Shown here piece after piece: positions 25,645 to 35,491 of a stretch of 64,000 nt of DNA (positions are counted from its first letter, which is position 1; each line of letters begins with the position of its first letter). Source of the DNA: an uncultured Bacteroidota bacterium (GTDB lineage: Bacteria; Bacteroidota; Bacteroidia; Flavobacteriales; Flavobacteriaceae). The position numbers were made by a program, and so were the translations under genes. Location of the stretch: contig CABZIT010000003.1 of NCBI GenBank assembly GCA_902525795.1, positions 1 to 64,000 of the forward strand, in the 5' to 3' direction. The notes beneath the pieces were generated by a model. That model searched no databases and was not told where the DNA came from. It was given only the letters and a program-made list of their open reading frames with translations.

Positions 25645-27267
25645 ATGTTATCAGTTTCTAATTTATCAATTCAATTTGGAAAAAGAGTTCTTTTTGATAA
25701 TGTTAATACAACTTTTAATAATGGTAATTGTTACGGAATCATTGGAGCTAATGGTGCTGGTAAATCTACATTCCTCAAAATGCTAAGCGGTAAATTAGAC
25801 CCAACATCCGGAAATGTTTTTTTAGAGCCTAGTAAAAGAATGTCAGTTCTTGAACAAGATCATAGAATTTTTGATGACAATTCCGTGATTGAGACAGTTA
25901 TTATGGGAAATATGAATCTTTATAGGATAAAAAAGGAAATTGATAGTCTTTATGAAAATTACACTGATGAGAATGCAGATAAAATTGGTTCTTTACAGGT
26001 TAAATATGAGGAAATGGATGGTTGGAATGCAGAAAGTAATGCTGCTTCATTACTGTCAAATCTCGGAATAAAAGAGGATCTGCATTATTCTAAAATGGTT
26101 GATATTGATCCAAAAATTAAAGTTAGGGTTTTATTAGCTAAATCATTATTTGGTAATCCTGATGTTTTAATTATGGATGAACCAACTAATGATCTAGACT
26201 ATGAAACAATTTCCTGGTTGGAAGAGTATTTAGCAAATTTTGATAATTGTATAATTGTTGTTTCACATGATAGGCATTTTTTAGATTCTATTTGTACTCA
26301 TATTTCCGATATTGATTTTGGAAAAATCAATCATTATTCAGGTAATTATACTTTTTGGTATGAATCTTCTCAATTAGCTGCTAGACAAAGGGTACAGCAA
26401 AATAAAAAGGCCGAGGAGAAAAAGAAAGAATTAGAAGAGTTTATTGCAAGATTTAGTGCTAATGTCGCAAAAAGTAAGCAAGCCACTAGCAGAAAAAAAA
26501 TGATTGATAAATTAAATATTCACGAAATAAAACCCTCAAGCAGAAGGTATCCTGCAATTATTTTTGAAAGAGAGCGAGAAGCTGGTGATCAAATTTTAAA
26601 TGTTGAAAACCTATCTAAATCAATTGAAAATGAGATTTTATTTAAAAACATTGATCTAAATCTTTCAAAGGGGGACAAAGTTTTGGTTTTTTCAAGAGAC
26701 TCAAGAGCCACTACAAATTTTTTTCAAATAATTAATAATTATTTACAGCCCGACTCAGGTTCTTTCAATTGGGGGATTACTACGTCACAGTCTTATTTGC
26801 CATTAGATAATAATGATTTTTTTGATAAAAATATTAATCTTGTTGAATGGTTAAGGGAATATGCAAATAATGAGGAAGAAAGAGAAGAAGTTTATTTAAG
26901 AGGTTTTTTAGGTAAAATGATTTTTTCAGGTGATGATGCATTAAAAAAATGTAATGTTCTTTCCGGGGGAGAAAAAGTTAGGTGCATGATTTCTAGAATG
27001 ATGATGAAAAAAGGTAATGTTTTAATTTTGGATGAACCAACAAATCACTTGGATCTGGAAAGTATTACTGCTTTTAACAACTCGCTCAAAAATTTCAAAG
27101 GTACTGTTCTATTTTCTACCCATGACCATGAATTTGCTCAAACTATTGCAAATAGGATTATTGAACTTACCCCTTATGGTATCATTGATCGATATATGAC
27201 TTTTGAAGAATATATGAAAGATTCAAAGATCAAACAATTAAGGGAGTCAATGCTTGAAGCTACCTAA
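25645..27267 (+). CDS. ABC-F family ATPase (YbiT-like) with a degenerate second P-loop
   Basis: A soluble ABC-F protein of 540 residues, thought to act on the ribosome. The first ATPase domain has Walker A GANGAGKS (34-41), Walker B IMDEPTNDLD and VVSHDRHFLD. The linker is Lys/Glu-rich (about 245-290). The second domain has SGGEKVRCM, LDEPTNHLDLES and STHDHEF, but at the Walker A position (about 349-357) it reads FSRDSRATT, with no GxxxxGK. From memory, related flavobacterial proteins look the same, so this may be a subfamily trait. It should not be taken for an antibiotic resistance factor on this evidence. The end overlaps the convergent pheT by 8 bases. Confidence 0.88.
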   Translation: MLSVSNLSIQFGKRVLFDNVNTTFNNGNCYGIIGANGAGKSTFLKMLSGKLDPTSGNVFLEPSKRMSVLEQDHRIFDDNSVIETVIMGNMNLYRIKKEIDSLYENYTDENADKIGSLQVKYEEMDGWNAESNAASLLSNLGIKEDLHYSKMVDIDPKIKVRVLLAKSLFGNPDVLIMDEPTNDLDYETISWLEEYLANFDNCIIVVSHDRHFLDSICTHISDIDFGKINHYSGNYTFWYESSQLAARQRVQQNKKAEEKKKELEEFIARFSANVAKSKQATSRKKMIDKLNIHEIKPSSRRYPAIIFEREREAGDQILNVENLSKSIENEILFKNIDLNLSKGDKVLVFSRDSRATTNFFQIINNYLQPDSGSFNWGITTSQSYLPLDNNDFFDKNINLVEWLREYANNEEEREEVYLRGFLGKMIFSGDDALKKCNVLSGGEKVRCMISRMMMKKGNVLILDEPTNHLDLESITAFNNSLKNFKGTVLFSTHDHEFAQTIANRIIELTPYGIIDRYMTFEEYMKDSKIKQLRESMLEAT

Positions 27268-29677
27268 GTTTGGCTTCAAAGTTTTTTTCTAGATTATCAA
27301 TAATTTTTTTTATTAGTGAATCAATCTCTTTTACTGATAAAGTTTTTGTCTCATCTGAAATTTTAAAACCTATTCCATAGCTCTTTTTTCCCTCCGGTAG
27401 ATTTTTTCCTTTGTAGACATCAAATAATGCTACTTTTTTTATTAAACTTTGATTAACTTTTTTTATTGATTCTTGAATATTTCTAAATTTAATATTTTCA
27501 TCAACTAATATTGAAATATCTCTAGATACTGAAGGAAATTTAGAAACTTTTTTAACAGATTTGGGTTTGATATTAATGTATTTTTCAATATTGTCAAAAT
27601 TTAATTCGGCGTAAAATACTTCATTTTCAATTTCAATTGAATTGGTTTGTAATGATGAAATTAGTCCATATTTGACAATTAAATCTTTTCCAACAGAAAC
27701 TGATTCTGCATAATTATAATAGTCGTTTGAGAATTCATCATATGTAATATTTTCAAGACCAAGTAAGTTTAGAATTGAATGAATAATACCTTTTACATAA
27801 TAAAAATCTACTGATTTGTTTTTACAGTTCCATGATAATGCAGATTTTTTACTTCCACAAACGTATATTGCAGTTACACTTTTTTCTGAAAACTTTGATT
27901 TACCATTATAATTGTAAACTTTACCGAATTCAAATAACTTTAAATTATTATTTTGCCTATTAATATTATGGCTGATTACATTTAGGCCTGAGAATATCAT
28001 TGAATTTCTAAGATTAGATAAATCACTACTTTGGGAATTTAAAATTTTTACTGATTTAGAATTTTTCTCATTGAAACTCTCCGGAACTAAGGAGTTAGTA
28101 ATTATTTCATAAAATCCTAATGAAACTAAATGGCTCGATATAATATTTACTAATTTATTTTTAATATTTTTCTTTTCTGCAATAAGAGACTGATTTAATT
28201 TTATTGATGATTTTATATTATTATATCCATAAATTCTTAGGATTTCTTCAATAACATCAGCTTCTCTTTTGACGTCATTTCTGTACGCTGGAATGGATAG
28301 TCCTAAGTTAGATTCTGTTATGCTATTTATTTTTATATCTAGGGAGCTAATTATATTTTTTATAGATTCCTTTTCGATGTCTTGCCCTACAATTCTTTTG
28401 AAATTTTCAAAGCTTAATATAATTTGAGTGTCATCAATTTTTCTTGGATATAAATCAATTAAATCACTTGATATAGCTGATTCTGGGCAAATCTCTTTAA
28501 TTAATAGTACAGCTCTTTTGAGCGCATATTTTGTTAAGTTAGGGTCTATTCCGCGCTCAAATCTGTATGAAGAGTCAGTAGATAAATTATGATGTTTGGC
28601 ACTTTTCCTTACAGAAATGGGATCAAAAAAAGCACTTTCCAAAAAAATTATACTGGTTTTTTCTGTAATACCTGAATATAAACCACCAAATATTCCAGCA
28701 AGACACATTGGTTTTTTTGAGTCACAAATAAGCAGATCATCAGATGTTATAGTTCTTTCGATTTCATCTAAAGTTTCAAACTTTAATTTTTTTGAGTTTC
28801 GCTTAATTACAACTTTATTATCTTCAATTTTGTTATAGTCAAAAGCATGAAGTGGTTGCCCTAAATCCATCATTACATAATTTGTTGCATCTACAATATT
28901 ATTTATTGGATTGATTCCAATTGACTTTAATTTATTTTTTAACCAATTGGGGGATTCACAAACTTTGATGTTTTCTAGCACTATACCGCAGTATCTTTTA
29001 GCTAAATTTTCATCTTCAACATGTATCTTAATATTTTTTGTTCTTTTTTCTACACGAAAATTAGTTACAGAAGGAGTTTTTAAATCAAAATTGAATCCTT
29101 TATGAATCAATCTAGCTCTCAAATCTCGAGCAACACCAAGATGACTCATAGCATCTGCTCTGTTTGGAGTTAATCCAATTTCAAAAATCCAATCTTTGTA
29201 AATTTCGTAAATGGAGTTAAGTTTAGTGCCAGCTTTTATATTCTCATCGAGAATCATGATGCCACTTGTAGAAGGACCCAGATTTAGTTCATCCTCACCG
29301 CAGATCATTCCATTACTAAGCTCACCTCTAATTTTAGTTTTTTTAATTTTAAATTTTTCATCATTAGGGTAGAGAATAGTTCCATTGGTAGCTACAGCAA
29401 CGGTAAGTTTATTTTTAACATTAGGTGCCCCACAAATTATTTGTAGTTCATCTTTTTCTCCGATATCAACAGTTGTTATATTTAGTCTATCTGCATTAGG
29501 ATGTTTTTTTAAAGAAGTTATTTTTCCAACTATAACTCCCTCTAAAGACCCAGGTATAGATTCATATTTAGAAATCCCTTCAACTTCAAGACCAAGGTCG
29601 GTAAGAATCTCTGAAACAGAATTGTGATCAAGATCAAAATCAAGGTATTCTTTAAGCCAATTGTAAGAAATTTTCAT
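27260..29677 (-). CDS. pheT: Phenylalanine--tRNA ligase beta subunit
   Basis: Beta chain of the (alpha-beta)2 PheRS, 805 residues, full length. Order of domains: N-terminal strand, EMAP/tRNA-binding OB fold (about 40-150, with GxxxxHPNADRL and CGAPNV), B3/B4 editing domain, B5, the catalytic-like core, and a C-terminal anticodon-binding ferredoxin-like domain (KFPSVSRDISILVDE). The alpha subunit gene is not adjacent, as is common in Bacteroidota. A -7 box lies 22 bases before the ATG. Confidence 0.97.
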   Translation of the reverse strand: MKISYNWLKEYLDFDLDHNSVSEILTDLGLEVEGISKYESIPGSLEGVIVGKITSLKKHPNADRLNITTVDIGEKDELQIICGAPNVKNKLTVAVATNGTILYPNDEKFKIKKTKIRGELSNGMICGEDELNLGPSTSGIMILDENIKAGTKLNSIYEIYKDWIFEIGLTPNRADAMSHLGVARDLRARLIHKGFNFDLKTPSVTNFRVEKRTKNIKIHVEDENLAKRYCGIVLENIKVCESPNWLKNKLKSIGINPINNIVDATNYVMMDLGQPLHAFDYNKIEDNKVVIKRNSKKLKFETLDEIERTITSDDLLICDSKKPMCLAGIFGGLYSGITEKTSIIFLESAFFDPISVRKSAKHHNLSTDSSYRFERGIDPNLTKYALKRAVLLIKEICPESAISSDLIDLYPRKIDDTQIILSFENFKRIVGQDIEKESIKNIISSLDIKINSITESNLGLSIPAYRNDVKREADVIEEILRIYGYNNIKSSIKLNQSLIAEKKNIKNKLVNIISSHLVSLGFYEIITNSLVPESFNEKNSKSVKILNSQSSDLSNLRNSMIFSGLNVISHNINRQNNNLKLFEFGKVYNYNGKSKFSEKSVTAIYVCGSKKSALSWNCKNKSVDFYYVKGIIHSILNLLGLENITYDEFSNDYYNYAESVSVGKDLIVKYGLISSLQTNSIEIENEVFYAELNFDNIEKYINIKPKSVKKVSKFPSVSRDISILVDENIKFRNIQESIKKVNQSLIKKVALFDVYKGKNLPEGKKSYGIGFKISDETKTLSVKEIDSLIKKIIDNLEKNFEAKLR

Positions 29678-29699
29678 TGTTGATTTCTGGAATTCATAA

Positions 29700-29707
29700 C
29701 AAATATA
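29700..29707 (-). promoter_or_regulatory. -7 box (TATATTTG, minus strand) ahead of pheT
   Basis: Exact TAnnTTTG match 22 bases before the pheT ATG. No regulatory leader peptide or T-box is seen. Confidence 0.45.
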
Positions 29708-29777
29708 ATAACTAAACTAACAGTCTTTGTAAATGAAAAACTTTTTTAATAACAATAATTTTTTTGATATTGCACAT

Positions 29778-30965
29778 ATGAATAAATTTCTAGTATTTTT
29801 TTTGGTAATTATTTTTTTCTGTTGTGAAAATAAAGAATCAGGTATAAATTATATTGGTAATTTAGTGTCAAACGATTCTATCAATATTCCATTCAAATTT
29901 AAGTATCAAAAATATGGGATTACAATTTATAATGGTGAGGAATCAGTTTTTCTTCGAGTAAATGATAATTTTAAAGATTCCTTGAGATTAGAATCTTCAT
30001 TTTTTGAAGATTATATAAATTTCAAAAAAAAAGGGGATTCAATTAATGGTAATTTATATAATCAAAGTTTATCTAGAAAAATTCCTTTTTATGCCGTACC
30101 TGTAACAGATAGATTTCAAAATAAATTTTTTTCTGAAAGTATAGATATAAGCGGAGAATGGCGTATCATTTTTAATTTTTCAAAAATTAATAGTTATGAG
30201 GGAAAGTTAATAGTTAATCAATCTAATTCAGATGTCATTTCTACTGTAAGAACTGAGACAGGTGATTATGGATATATGGAAGGAAAAATAAATTATAACG
30301 AATTAAGTATTTCAAATTTCAACGGAAGTAGGGCCTACCTAATTAAAGGTAAATTAAATAATGATACGATACGCGGTCATTTCTACAGAGGAAATTATGG
30401 GTATAGTGATTTCATAGCTTTTAAGGATGATAATTTCAGGCTTTCAGATCCTTATGGTTTAACTAGTTTAAAAAAAGGATACAAATCATTTGACTTTAAA
30501 TTTGAGGATATCAACGGGAAAATTATTTCCAATAATGATAAAAAATTTGAAGACAAGTTGATATTGGTACAAATAATGGGTTCATGGTGTCCTAATTGTA
30601 TCGATGAATCTAAATATTTATCACAGCTTAGTAGAAAATATAAAGATATCTCTATAGTTTCAATTGCATTTGAATATGCAAAAGAGAAAAATCAGGCAAT
30701 TAATAACCTAAAAAAAATAAAAAAAAATTTGAATATTGAATATGACTTATTACTGGGTGGATATGGAAGCACTGATAAAAAATTAATTCTAGAAAAATTA
30801 AATTCTTTGGATAAGCTAATATCCTATCCAACACTAGTTGTTATGGATAAAAATAAAATTGTTAGAAAAATTCACACAGGCTTTAATGGTCCAGCAACAG
30901 CAAATGAATACGAAAAATTTAAATATAATTTTGAAGAATTTTTAAAGCTCCTTATTGCTGAATAA
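29778..30965 (+). CDS. Thioredoxin-fold (TlpA/ResA-like) lipoprotein
   Basis: A 395-residue exported thiol-disulfide protein. The start chosen, ATG at 29778, gives a clean lipoprotein signal ending in IIFFCC at residues 14-15; the in-frame ATG at 29733 would add a polar Asn-rich stretch in front of it. The N-terminal half (about 20-225) is a beta-rich domain of unknown function. The C-terminal thioredoxin domain has the redox centre GSWCPNC (Cys271 and Cys274) and the TlpA-like insertion. Likely role: reduction or repair of disulfides at the periplasmic face, possibly in cytochrome maturation. It ends 3 bases before the convergent recG. Confidence 0.83.
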   Translation: MNKFLVFFLVIIFFCCENKESGINYIGNLVSNDSINIPFKFKYQKYGITIYNGEESVFLRVNDNFKDSLRLESSFFEDYINFKKKGDSINGNLYNQSLSRKIPFYAVPVTDRFQNKFFSESIDISGEWRIIFNFSKINSYEGKLIVNQSNSDVISTVRTETGDYGYMEGKINYNELSISNFNGSRAYLIKGKLNNDTIRGHFYRGNYGYSDFIAFKDDNFRLSDPYGLTSLKKGYKSFDFKFEDINGKIISNNDKKFEDKLILVQIMGSWCPNCIDESKYLSQLSRKYKDISIVSIAFEYAKEKNQAINNLKKIKKNLNIEYDLLLGGYGSTDKKLILEKLNSLDKLISYPTLVVMDKNKIVRKIHTGFNGPATANEYEKFKYNFEEFLKLLIAE

Positions 30966-30968
30966 ATG

Positions 30969-33074
30969 CTAGCTTATATATTCCCAAATTTCTTTTTTGT
31001 CAAAAATATTTTTTAAGTTTTTTGAAATAATGTGATTTTCTTTACTCTTTAGATTAGGATCTTTTTTGAGAATATCGCTAGCTAAAATTCTAACTTTAGA
31101 GATTAACTTATTATCCTTAATAAGATTTGTTATTTTAAATGGGATTTCACCGCTTTGCTGAGTTCCCATTAAATTACCAGGGCCCCTGATTTCTAAATCC
31201 TTTTCAGCTATGATAAATCCATCATTAGTTGAAACCATTGTTTCCATTCTCATTATACTTTCTTTTGTTTTTTTATAACCTGTAACTAAGAAGCAAAAAC
31301 TTTTGTCACTGCCTCTACCAACTCTTCCTCTAAGTTGGTGCAGCTGAGATAAACCAAATCTTTCAGCACTTTCAATAACCATAACAGTAGCATTTGGAAC
31401 ATCAACACCAACTTCAATAACTGTGGTTGAAACTAAAATTTGCGTTTTATTTTCTATGAAACGTTTCATTTCATATTCCTTTTCATCATTTTTCATTTTA
31501 CCGTGTACAATTGAAATATGATAGTCAGGCATTGGAAAATCTCTTGAAAAGGACTCATAACCATCTAATAAGTCCTTAAAATCGAGCTTCTCACTTTCTT
31601 TAATTAAAGGATAAACGATATAGGCTTGTTTGCCTTTGTGAATTTGATCTTTTATAAATCTAATTAGTTTTAATCTATCCCTTTCAGTTTGGTGAAAAGT
31701 TTCGATTTGTTTTCTTCCAGGTGGAAGCTCGTCAATAATTGACATGTCAAGATCTCCATATACTGACATGGCAAGAGTTCTTGGAATTGGGGTTGCTGTC
31801 ATAATTAAAACATGGGGAGGAAATTTATTTTTTAACCAAAGTTTACTCCTTTGAGCAACACCAAATTTATGTTGTTCGTCAATTATTGCAATACCTAAGT
31901 TATTAAACTGTATACCATCATAAATCAGTGCATGTGTACCTATTAATAAATCAATTTTGCCATCCTTAAGGTCATTTTTTATATCTTTTTTAATTGAAGC
32001 TTTACTTGATCCAGATATTATTTGAATATTGATTTTCAACTGTTTACATATTTCATAAAATTTATTATAATGTTGGTATGACAAAATTTCAGTCGGGGTC
32101 ATTATACATGCTTGAAATCCATTTCCTATTGCAATTAAGGCACTCATAAATGCTACAATAGTTTTGCCTGAGCCAACATCACCCTGTAACAATCTATTCA
32201 TTTGTGCTCCACTTCCTAGATCTTTTCTGATTTCTTTTATTACTCTTTTTTGAGCATTTGTCAAATCAAAATCTAGAATAGATTCATAAAATTTCTCAAA
32301 ATACTTACCAATTGACTTAAAGTTGTATCCTTTAATTTTTTCTTTTCTTATCAAATTCTTTTTAATTAACCTTATCTGTAAATAAAATATTTCTTCAAAT
32401 TTTAGTCTTAAAATAGATTGATTTAGCTCCTTAGACGATTGAGGGTTGTGGATACTTATGTAAGCTGAATTTCTATCCAGTAATTTGAATTTTTTTGTTA
32501 TATATTCTGGAAGATTTTCCTCTATTTTTTTATTTATTAAGATTAGGAGTTCATTAATTAAGTTTCGAATTGTTTTATTTGTAATACCTCTTTTGATTAA
32601 TATTTCTGTTGAAGGATAAACTCCAATTAGCTTAGATTTTTTTTTCAGATTTTCACCTTTGTATATTTCTAGATCAGGATGTGGGATTGATTTAATACCA
32701 TTATATATATTAAGTTTTCCAAAAACTAAATAGGTATGATTGATTTTAATAGATTCAATTAACCATTTATTAATTTTAAACCATACCAGATCAATTGTTC
32801 CACTGTCATCAGATAAAGTAGCAATTATTCTTTTCTTTCTTCCAATTCCGAGCTCTTTTAAATTAGTAATTTTACCTATTATCTGTACATCTGTAAGTAA
32901 GTTATCGATCGACGAAATTTTATGAAATTTGGTTCTATCAATATACCTAAAAGGGAATGTGTATAATAAATCCCTATATGTAAATATTTTTAGCTGATCT
33001 TTAAGTAATTTTGCCCTGTTCGGCCCAACCCCTTTTAGAAATTCAATTGGAGTATTAAATAGCTCTATATTCAT
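30969..33074 (-). CDS. recG: ATP-dependent DNA helicase RecG
   Basis: Remodels stalled replication forks and Holliday junctions. 701 residues, normal length. The N-terminal wedge (OB fold) domain precedes the helicase core with Walker A GDVGSGKT (298-305), DEQHKFG (motif II), TATPIPRTLAMS (III), VVSTTVIEVGVDVPNA (V) and HQLRGRVGRG (VI), then the RecG C-terminal region. It is divergent from the UvrD-type helicase gene, with 118 bases between. Confidence 0.97.
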   Translation of the reverse strand: MNIELFNTPIEFLKGVGPNRAKLLKDQLKIFTYRDLLYTFPFRYIDRTKFHKISSIDNLLTDVQIIGKITNLKELGIGRKKRIIATLSDDSGTIDLVWFKINKWLIESIKINHTYLVFGKLNIYNGIKSIPHPDLEIYKGENLKKKSKLIGVYPSTEILIKRGITNKTIRNLINELLILINKKIEENLPEYITKKFKLLDRNSAYISIHNPQSSKELNQSILRLKFEEIFYLQIRLIKKNLIRKEKIKGYNFKSIGKYFEKFYESILDFDLTNAQKRVIKEIRKDLGSGAQMNRLLQGDVGSGKTIVAFMSALIAIGNGFQACIMTPTEILSYQHYNKFYEICKQLKINIQIISGSSKASIKKDIKNDLKDGKIDLLIGTHALIYDGIQFNNLGIAIIDEQHKFGVAQRSKLWLKNKFPPHVLIMTATPIPRTLAMSVYGDLDMSIIDELPPGRKQIETFHQTERDRLKLIRFIKDQIHKGKQAYIVYPLIKESEKLDFKDLLDGYESFSRDFPMPDYHISIVHGKMKNDEKEYEMKRFIENKTQILVSTTVIEVGVDVPNATVMVIESAERFGLSQLHQLRGRVGRGSDKSFCFLVTGYKKTKESIMRMETMVSTNDGFIIAEKDLEIRGPGNLMGTQQSGEIPFKITNLIKDNKLISKVRILASDILKKDPNLKSKENHIISKNLKNIFDKKEIWEYIS

Positions 33075-33192
33075 TAGGCTAAATTTAATATTTTTTAGTG
33101 ATGAATTTGATTAAATTTTGTTTATAACTAAATAAATAATACACAATATTTATATATAACAATATTTAATTTAACTTAAAATTTTTATCTCT

Positions 33193-35448
33193 TTGAAGCA
33201 TTTTTTAGAAAATTTAAACTCATCACAATTAGATGCAACTTTACAGATGAATGGTCCCATGATTGTTATTGCAGGGGCCGGTTCTGGAAAAACAAGGGTT
33301 TTAACTTATAAAATAGCATATTTGATTACGCAGGGTGTGGATCCATTTAATATTTTATCTCTCACTTTTACAAATAAAGCTGCAAAAGAAATGAAAGAAA
33401 GAATAACAAAAATTGTAGGGGATGAGGCTAAAAATTTATGGATGGGGACTTTTCACTCAGTATTTGCTAAAATATTGAGAATTGAAGCACATAAAATTGG
33501 ATTTTCGTCAAATTATACTATATACGATTCTGATGATTCACATAAATTGGTTAATAGAATCATTAAAGAATTTAATCTAGATAAAGACATTTATAAACAC
33601 AAATTAGTTTTTTCAAGAATATCCTCCATGAAAAATAATTTTATTTCAGATCTAGATTACAAAAAAAATGATGAGTTATTATTTTCTGATAAAATTTCCA
33701 ATCAACCTAAATTTCATATGATTTATTCTGAGTATGTTAATAGATGTTTTAAAGCTGGAGCGATGGATTTTGATGATTTACTGTTAAAAACAAATGAACT
33801 TTTATCAAACTACCCTGAAACATTATCTAAATACCAAAATATATTCAAATATATTTTAGTTGATGAGTATCAAGATACTAATCATTCTCAATATTTAATT
33901 GTAAAAGCTCTTTCAGATAAATTTCAAAATATTTGCGTCGTTGGTGATGATGCTCAGAGTATATATAGTTTTAGAGGCGCAAATATTAGCAATATTCTGA
34001 ACTTTCAAAATGATTTTCAAGATTCCCAAATATTTAGGTTAGAACAAAACTACAGATCAACTAAGAACATTGTAAATGCTGCAAATAGCTTAATTGAAAA
34101 TAATCAAAATAGGCTTGAAAAAAATATCTGGACTGATAATGAAAGTGGTGAAAAAATTAACGTAAACAGATTACTTACTGATGGGGAGGAGGGTAGGTTT
34201 GTTGCAAGCTCTATTTTTGAGTTAAAAATGCAATATCAACTAAAAAATAATGATTTTGCAATTCTTTACAGGACTAATGCTCAATCAAGGTCATTTGAAG
34301 ATGCATTAAGAAAAAAGAATATTCCATATCGTGTTTTTGGTGGGCTTTCTTTTTATCAAAGGAAAGAAATTAAGGATGTTTTAGCTTACTTGAAGCTCGT
34401 TGTTAATGTTAATGATGAAGAGGCGTTAAAAAGGATTATAAATTTTCCACCTAGAGGCTTGGGACAAACAACACTAAATAAAATTTCAATTCAATCCAAT
34501 AAATTGAATGTTTCGGATTATAAGTTTATTAAGGATTTTTCTAAAGATTCAGAAATATTTAATAAATCAACCAAAAATAGACTTTTAGAGTTTATAGTTC
34601 TGATTGAAAGTTTGAAGATAAAAAATGAAGTGACAAATGTGTTTGAAATGACAAAAGAGGTTTTAAAAAAATCCGGTTTATACAAACACTTTAAGGATGA
34701 TGAGTCAATTGATGGTTTAAACAGAATTCAAAATATTGAAGAATTATTAAATGGGATTAAAGATTTTATTGATAATGATGTTTCAGAAGAAAAGACTGTT
34801 TCTTCATTTTTACAAAGTGTTGCGCTAATCACGGATCAAGATAATGAGGAACAAGATTCAAATAAAGTTCAACTTATGACTGTTCATTTGGCAAAAGGGC
34901 TTGAGTTTCCCTATGTATACATTGTGGGAATGGAAGAAAATTTATTTCCTAGTGCGATGAATTTAAATTCTAGAAATGAGCTTGAGGAGGAAAGAAGATT
35001 ATTTTATGTTGCTTTAACCAGAGCCGAAAAAAAAGTTTTTTTATCATACGTTCTTTCAAGATATCGATGGGGTAAGTTGATTGATTCAGAAAAAAGTAGA
35101 TTTATTGATGAAATAGATATTAGGTACCGAAGCGAAAACATGATACAAAAGCAATCTTTTACTAACGTGAGAGATGAATATTCTTACAACAAGGTCGGTT
35201 TAAGATTTAAGGTGCCTGAAAAAAAACCTCCTAAAAACTTCGTAAAGGTTAATAGCAGTACTACTAAAAGTAACTTATTTGATAATAGTTTAATTAAAGG
35301 CAATATAGTTTTTCATGAAAGGTTCAAAAAGGGGGTAGTAGTTTCTATCGAGGGTGCTGGTGATGATAAAAAAGCTGAAATTAAGTTTGATAAATTTGGG
35401 ATTAAAAAATTATTGCTTAGGTTTTCAAAGTTGAAGATAATTTCATAA
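33193..35448 (+). CDS. UvrD/PcrA-type 3'-5' DNA helicase
   Basis: Superfamily 1A helicase for nucleotide excision and replication repair, 751 residues. Motifs in order: Q motif LNSSQLDAT, Walker A GAGSGKT (28-34), LSLTFTNKAAKEM, DEYQDTN, GDDAQSIYSFRGA, QNYRST, VHLAKGLEFPYV, and ALTRAEKK. The C-terminus has a Tudor-like segment (VFHERFKKGVVVSIEGAG), as in PcrA, which binds RNA polymerase. The start is TTG at 33193: there is no earlier in-frame ATG and homology begins immediately. A bidirectional terminator follows. Confidence 0.94.
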   Translation: MKHFLENLNSSQLDATLQMNGPMIVIAGAGSGKTRVLTYKIAYLITQGVDPFNILSLTFTNKAAKEMKERITKIVGDEAKNLWMGTFHSVFAKILRIEAHKIGFSSNYTIYDSDDSHKLVNRIIKEFNLDKDIYKHKLVFSRISSMKNNFISDLDYKKNDELLFSDKISNQPKFHMIYSEYVNRCFKAGAMDFDDLLLKTNELLSNYPETLSKYQNIFKYILVDEYQDTNHSQYLIVKALSDKFQNICVVGDDAQSIYSFRGANISNILNFQNDFQDSQIFRLEQNYRSTKNIVNAANSLIENNQNRLEKNIWTDNESGEKINVNRLLTDGEEGRFVASSIFELKMQYQLKNNDFAILYRTNAQSRSFEDALRKKNIPYRVFGGLSFYQRKEIKDVLAYLKLVVNVNDEEALKRIINFPPRGLGQTTLNKISIQSNKLNVSDYKFIKDFSKDSEIFNKSTKNRLLEFIVLIESLKIKNEVTNVFEMTKEVLKKSGLYKHFKDDESIDGLNRIQNIEELLNGIKDFIDNDVSEEKTVSSFLQSVALITDQDNEEQDSNKVQLMTVHLAKGLEFPYVYIVGMEENLFPSAMNLNSRNELEEERRLFYVALTRAEKKVFLSYVLSRYRWGKLIDSEKSRFIDEIDIRYRSENMIQKQSFTNVRDEYSYNKVGLRFKVPEKKPPKNFVKVNSSTTKSNLFDNSLIKGNIVFHERFKKGVVVSIEGAGDDKKAEIKFDKFGIKKLLLRFSKLKIIS

Positions 35449-35473
35449 AAAATCCCACCAAAGTGGGATTTTT
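35448..35473. terminator. Bidirectional hairpin terminator
   Basis: Perfect 11-base stem AAAAATCCCAC/GTGGGATTTTT with a CAAA loop between the convergent UvrD-type and OmpA genes; A and T runs on both sides let it work on both strands. Confidence 0.92.
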
Positions 35474-35491
35474 AGACTATTTAAAAAAAAA

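Noticed and set aside
33075-33192. Hidden gene or RNA between recG and the UvrD-type gene
   Set aside because: Only AT-rich sequence without a stable hairpin, an exact -7 box or an open frame of note.
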